This document shows positions 5,589 to 8,261 of a DNA stretch of 8,261 nucleotides, one piece after another (positions within the stretch are counted from its first letter, which is position 1; each line of letters begins with the position of its first letter). Source of the stretch: JAFGPJ01 sp964439135. GTDB lineage: Bacteria; Planctomycetota; Phycisphaerae; Sedimentisphaerales; Anaerobacaceae. The DNA lies in NCBI GenBank assembly GCA_964439135.1, contig CAYTNN010000200.1:1-8261 (forward strand). Reading direction: 5' to 3'. The notes below the pieces were generated by a model, which did no database searches, had not been told where the DNA came from, and was given only the letters and a program-made list of their open reading frames with translations. The position numbers and the translations under genes are program-made.

Positions 5589-6482
5589 ATGAATAATAAC
5601 CAGCATTGCCCAAAAAGTTTTTTTAAGTATATGACAGCCTCAACTGCTGAGAAAGTACTAAAAAACAGAACTTTACGCTGGAGTCACCCGTGCGAATTTG
5701 ATGACACACTTGATGTGGCTCGGGTATGCGATGAAAAAATGGACAATAATAAACAAAAACAGATTCAAGACGCAATTATAGACTTAGCATCAAATTCCAC
5801 TGTCAATCATAACAAAAAAAATACCAACAAGCTTTTTAAGTGTTTATCTTTTTTAATGTCATTATCCGGTAGTGATAAAACTTCGGCTATATCAGAACTA
5901 AAGAAAGAACCTGTAGATAATTCAAATATTATTGCTGACTTAAATGAACGCTGGAAAGAGATTAGAAACGATTTGCGAATACTATGTCTTGGTATAGAGA
6001 AAGACAATTATCGGTTATGGAATGAATATGCAGAGAAACACAAGGGGGTAGTAATAGAGTTGGCTTGTAGAGACGATTCGGATTCCCCTTGGCTCATTGC
6101 TAAACCTGTAGAATATGTTAACGAAAAAGACCTATTCTTAACTGTGGAGGATTGGGCTGAGATATTGAGTCTTGAAACCAACGAAGCAACAAAATGCATA
6201 TTTGAAAAATGTTCTTTAAGAAAGGCTAAAGACAATGAACACAAATGGTCCGAGCAGAATGAATGGCGTATCCCATCTTTTTGCAGACACCACGAAACGG
6301 GTTCGGTATCAGATTACGGCGTAAACCCGAATGATTTTTCGGCTGTTTATTTTGGTCATAAAATGGATTTCGAAACTCAAGATAATTTACTCAGTTTATT
6401 GGATGGTGAATTAGGTCATGTATCTGTATTCCGATGTGAACTTAAAGGCTCGCAAAAAATATCTTTCAAGAAACTTAAATAG
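5589..6482 (+). CDS. DUF2971-family protein
   Basis: The 297-aa product shows the DUF2971 landmarks in order. FFKYM (11-15) and LRWSHPCEFDD (29-39) correspond to the usual 'LYKYR... SxPxxFNDP' start. LCLGIEKDNYRLWNEYAEKH (132-151) followed by KGVVIEL corresponds to 'CFS...LMWxxYAxxHxGfciE'. HKWSEQNEWRI (218-228) matches 'K...W.yE.EwRi', and VYFGHKMDFE (253-262) is the usual distal strand and helix. The middle (50-125) is a lysine- and asparagine-rich helical insert. DUF2971 is often found in mobile and defence-rich regions; its biochemical function is not established. ATG 5589 was preferred over a TTG at 5550 because the family motif begins soon after it; neither has a clear ribosome binding site. 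It lies between repeats R2 and R3. Confidence 0.82.
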   Translation: MNNNQHCPKSFFKYMTASTAEKVLKNRTLRWSHPCEFDDTLDVARVCDEKMDNNKQKQIQDAIIDLASNSTVNHNKKNTNKLFKCLSFLMSLSGSDKTSAISELKKEPVDNSNIIADLNERWKEIRNDLRILCLGIEKDNYRLWNEYAEKHKGVVIELACRDDSDSPWLIAKPVEYVNEKDLFLTVEDWAEILSLETNEATKCIFEKCSLRKAKDNEHKWSEQNEWRIPSFCRHHETGSVSDYGVNPNDFSAVYFGHKMDFETQDNLLSLLDGELGHVSVFRCELKGSQKISFKKLK

Positions 6483-6488
6483 CTACAT

Positions 6489-6539
6489 GGGAAATCTGGG
6501 GACAATTTTTTGACGGGTTTGGGGAAATCAAATCTGGGA
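6489..6539 (+). repeat. GGGAAAT...CTGGGG short duplication before R3
   Basis: GGGAAATCTGGGG (6489-6501) is echoed by GGGGAAATCAAATCTGGGA (6521-6539). The GGGGAAAT matches the first bases of repeats R1 and R2, so the left edge of R3 seems to have been duplicated or shifted by a small insertion. Confidence 0.45.
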
Positions 6540-6657
6540 TTTTATTAGGAACGTTAATTTATGAGCTTTAAGGCGAAAAGGGAAGGCAAAGTCGTATAGA
6601 AACAGAAGAAAAAGAACTTCAATACACGAAATCGGCAAACATATATTTATTTTAAAT
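6538..6657 (+). repeat. cassette-end repeat R3 (about 120 bp)
   Basis: This copy starts at GATTTTATTAGGAACGTTAAT and ends near TTTATTTTAAAT. The core (6574-6635) matches R1, R2 and R4 base for base over most of TATAGAAACAGAAGAAAAAG and AACTTCAATACACGAAATCGG. The terminal arms have decayed: AACGTTAA against AAACATAT. It lies 55 bases after the DUF2971 stop codon, further than in the other copies. Confidence 0.85.
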
Positions 6658-6683
6658 CCTGGTTTTGCGGAAGGAGCAACAAA

Positions 6684-7733
6684 ATGAAGAAAGTGGTATT
6701 CGCGGCAGTATGTGCAGTAGCGTTGGCAATAATAATGGGCGGATGTGCTTTAAACACAATAGAGCAGTGCCCGAATAAACCGGAATTGGAAGCTAAGATT
6801 GCCAGGGCAAGAAAGGGTGTTCAAAAACATGAATGGGGACATGTCATTGTCGGGCGAGTGGTGCTTGATGGTGATGGAGAGGTCCGCTATGTTCATGCGC
6901 AAATGGAGATTCTGCCCGAAGGATATTTTGCCGGACCGACAAGAGACCTGGATAGGCCTGTGGGCTTTCGTATGCACCAATATGCTCCATACGATTTGAA
7001 ATTAAAAGGCATGAAGAAAGACGAAGAGACAGATTTGGTCGATGTTGGCACTATTCATATGAAACCGTTAAGTAAAGATGAATTGGTGGGTCTTAAAGCT
7101 CAAGTAGAATTGGAAGAAGGTGGAGACGTCTCGCAGGCAAAAATACGGTTGAGTGTCAGAAACGGCCCTGTGAATACGCCGTCGAATGGTACCGAACCTC
7201 GCCGCTATTGGCCTGATCCTATTGAGATACCAGTACAGGAAGATGGCCTGGTCCAGGCAGATGGATTCTCGCCGATCGATTACTGGTGCAGTGTTACGGC
7301 GCCGGGCCACCTGAAGAAAGATTTCACGATCGAATTCAAAGCGGGAGAAACACTTGATCTCGAAACAATCATCCTGGAGAAACCAAAACAAATTGAATTG
7401 GCCTATATTGTATCGAAAGAGCCGCCCTTTAACATGGACAATTTGAAGACTGTCAGAATACCTTCAGGGACAAGATGGAAAGCTGTAGATGATATTTATG
7501 GCTGGGACCTCGAATTCAAACAAGAAAAGGGGGCTATCTTAATGAGTTATTTTTATGCACCTTGTTATCTATGGGACATGGGCGACGGACAGATCGACCA
7601 ATATGTGAATACTGATGGAAGCGGCCTTAGCCAAAAGTTACGAGATGATCCTCCGGCCGACAATGGACACGTTTATTTGCTTCATCAAGCTTCCTGGGAA
7701 CGATGGGTACTATTCAAGATCTCTATAGAATAA
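6684..7733 (+). CDS. predicted lipoprotein with beta-sandwich-like repeats
   Basis: The 349-aa product starts with a signal peptide, MKKVVFAAVCAVALAIIMGG, followed by Cys21, a lipobox cysteine, so it is expected to be lipid-anchored and exported. GHVIVGRVVLDGDGEVRYVH (about 52-71) has the 'I.G.V.D.dG..v..a.V' look of carboxypeptidase-regulatory-like Ig folds. A later stretch, YWCSVTAPGHLKKDF followed by a GETLDLETIILEKP end (about 200-235), looks like a second such unit. The C-terminal third (YGWDLEFKQEKGAILMSYF, then WDMGDGQIDQYV) is unrecognised. No enzyme motif is visible. AAGGAG (6671-6676), 7 bases before ATG 6684, is the strongest ribosome binding site in the array. The gene sits between R3 and R4. 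It is long for a cassette gene but consistent with secreted cassette products. Confidence 0.75.
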   Translation: MKKVVFAAVCAVALAIIMGGCALNTIEQCPNKPELEAKIARARKGVQKHEWGHVIVGRVVLDGDGEVRYVHAQMEILPEGYFAGPTRDLDRPVGFRMHQYAPYDLKLKGMKKDEETDLVDVGTIHMKPLSKDELVGLKAQVELEEGGDVSQAKIRLSVRNGPVNTPSNGTEPRRYWPDPIEIPVQEDGLVQADGFSPIDYWCSVTAPGHLKKDFTIEFKAGETLDLETIILEKPKQIELAYIVSKEPPFNMDNLKTVRIPSGTRWKAVDDIYGWDLEFKQEKGAILMSYFYAPCYLWDMGDGQIDQYVNTDGSGLSQKLRDDPPADNGHVYLLHQASWERWVLFKISIE

Positions 7734-7749
7734 CTTTGTCTAACCTGTT

Positions 7750-7869
7750 AAAATTATTAGGTCCGTTTACCAATATACGAGGTTTAAGGCGAAAAGGGAT
7801 GGCAAAGACGTATAGAATCAGAAGAACAAGAACTTCAATACACGAAATCGGCAACCATCCCTATTTAAT
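7750..7869 (+). repeat. cassette-end repeat R4 (120 bp)
   Basis: This is the last copy of the family. It starts AAAATTATTAGGTCCGTTTACC and ends CCATCCCTATTTAATC. The arms pair again, ATTAGG...GTTTACC against GGCAACC...CTATTTAAT, and AGGGATGG (7795-7802) is an additional inverse complement of CCATCCCT. GTCTAAC (7738-7744), a perfect integron left-box match, lies just upstream, with no GTTRRRY partner at a normal distance downstream. Confidence 0.86.
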
Positions 7870-7881
7870 CTCTACCGGTCA

Positions 7882-7909
7882 TGGACTGGTTGGCCAAAGA
7901 TGATATAAT
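7882..7909 (+). promoter_or_regulatory. extended -10 promoter (TGATATAAT)
   Basis: A perfect TATAAT (7904-7909) is preceded by the extended -10 element TG at 7901-7902. TGGACT (7882-7887) sits 16 bases upstream of the -10 box as a 4-of-6 match to TTGACA. Transcription would begin near 7916, just before the nested hairpin. It is the best promoter match I found in the window. Confidence 0.5.
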
Positions 7910-7915
7910 CAATAT

Positions 7916-7995
7916 ATGAGCTTTGCATCCAAGCCCCTGCAGATAAAGAAAAGCTTGCTTTTCCACTTCCTCCGCTATGCAGGGGCTTTTCTTCA
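7916..7995 (+). ncRNA. possible small RNA with intrinsic terminator
   Basis: AAGCCCCTGCA (7931-7941) and TGCAGGGGCTT (7978-7988) form an 11-bp perfect stem followed by TTCTTC. Inside it, GAAAAG (7948-7953) and CTTTTC (7958-7963) form a second hairpin with loop CTTG. The single-stranded part CACTTCCTCCGC contains CCUCC, complementary to Shine-Dalgarno sequences. With the promoter at 7882-7909 this would give a transcript of about 80 nt. Alternatives are a terminator for the cassette array or an attenuator-like leader of the downstream gene. Confidence 0.4.
7931..7994 (+). terminator. strong hairpin with T-rich tail
   Basis: An 11-bp GC-rich stem (7931-7941 with 7978-7988) is followed by TTCTTCAATTTATTT. 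The 36-base loop is long for a simple terminator but is shortened by an inner hairpin. Position and strength suggest it ends plus-strand transcription from the cassette array before the next gene. Confidence 0.6.
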
Positions 7996-8118
7996 ATTTA
8001 TTTCATATAGTTTCCTGACGTTCCGGGCCTGATTTCATTGCTTCTGCCGGCGGTTTTTGTGCTTGCTTTGGAGTATATTCAGAGTTAACTTCGTATTTTG
8101 TTTTTACGGGGTTCAGCA

Positions 8119-8261
8119 ATGAAAAAAGAAGTGGCACTGAATAAGGCTAAATGGCTGGTCGAGCCGGGCTGCGTTGTTCTGGTTACGTCCGGCACGATGG
8201 AAAATCCGAACGTGATGACATTTAGCTGGCAGACACCGGTAAACAGCGCCGACCCGTGTCT
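8119..8261 (+). CDS. flavin-reductase-like domain protein, N-terminal part
   Basis: The 47 codons present read like the start of the FMN-binding split-barrel flavin reductase family (DIM6/NTAB type). KAKWLVEPGCVVLVTS (9-24) corresponds to the usual 'A.rLl.PgPVvLVTt' opening, and NPNVMTFSWQTPV (29-41) to the 'pNvmT.sW...v' strand that contacts FMN phosphate in relatives. Family members bind FMN and either reduce it with NAD(P)H or act as NADH-linked oxidoreductases in the cytoplasm; the substrate cannot be told from this fragment. ATG 8119 fits the family's usual start; only a weak GGGG (8108-8111) stands upstream. The gene continues past the right edge. Confidence 0.82.
   Translation, partial: MKKEVALNKAKWLVEPGCVVLVTSGTMENPNVMTFSWQTPVNSADPC

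Larger units (their letters stand above)
7734..8118 (+). other. gene-free stretch at the right end of the array
   Basis: It holds an orphan GTCTAAC box, repeat R4, an extended -10 promoter, the nested hairpin/terminator and about 130 bases of leader before the flavin-reductase-like gene. The only open frame, 7703-7903, is created by R4 and has no ribosome binding site. Confidence 0.7.

Noticed and set aside
4599..7869. CRISPR-like array, because of regularly recurring repeats.
   Set aside because: The repeats are about 120 bp and are separated by 700-1100 bp of coding sequence; there are no short uniform spacers and no cas genes.
7745..7900. Right box of an attC paired with GTCTAAC at 7738, such as GTTAAAA or GTTGGCC.
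   Set aside because: Neither fits GTTRRRY: the first ends in A, and the second has C in a purine position. No L-box symmetry accompanies them.

Overview
The window looks like a chromosome segment of a planctomycete-like bacterium, possibly of the Phycisphaerae/Sedimentisphaerales type. This is an inference from the housekeeping genes and from the intergenic repeats, whose spurious translations (runs such as KPNSKPN, EKTNPI, SCLRRNDK) I associate with that group. No database search was possible. Three parts can be told apart.

(1) 1-1922 is ordinary core genome. It holds the N-terminal part of a chorismate mutase/prephenate dehydratase (pheA, minus strand, running off the left edge), a divergent O6-alkylguanine-DNA alkyltransferase (ogt, plus strand), and a convergent minus-strand membrane protein with a zinc ribbon and a PH-like domain. 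From 1923 to 3421 there is about 1.5 kb without a convincing gene. It is packed with small repeats: TTGGCTTTG-type direct repeats, a TACG-rich inverted pair, a hairpin reading ATTCCTGC/GCAGGAAT, a 15-bp direct repeat, and a 101-bp MITE-like unit with 18-bp inverted ends.

(2) 3411-7869 looks like an integron-type gene-cassette array without an integrase in view. Five genes lie on the plus strand and none looks like housekeeping. They are a proteasome-like N-terminal-threonine hydrolase with a helical tail (3422), a small winged-helix-like gene broken by one in-frame TAG (4769), a 92-aa conserved-looking protein (5118), a DUF2971-type protein (5589) and a lipoprotein (6684). The key evidence is a canonical attC site at 5009-5069 with exactly complementary ATCTAAC and GTTAGAT boxes, the first of which contains the stop codon of the preceding reading frame. 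A lone GTTAGAT lies 4 bases before the first gene. Four copies of an imperfectly palindromic repeat of about 120 bp (4599, 5419, 6538, 7750) each follow a gene. These four lack canonical attC boxes, so they are either a divergent attC family or a small element that inserts at cassette ends. Two of them directly follow what look like leftover attC left boxes.

(3) 7870-8261 returns to core-type sequence. It holds an extended -10 promoter, a nested hairpin ending in a strong terminator-like stem (a possible small RNA of about 80 nt), and the first 47 codons of a flavin-reductase-like protein that runs off the right edge.

The cassette genes need not form one pathway. Cassettes are normally independent units, and nothing seen here proves cooperation. 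The most unusual items are the Ntn-hydrolase cassette gene and the repeat family that punctuates the array.
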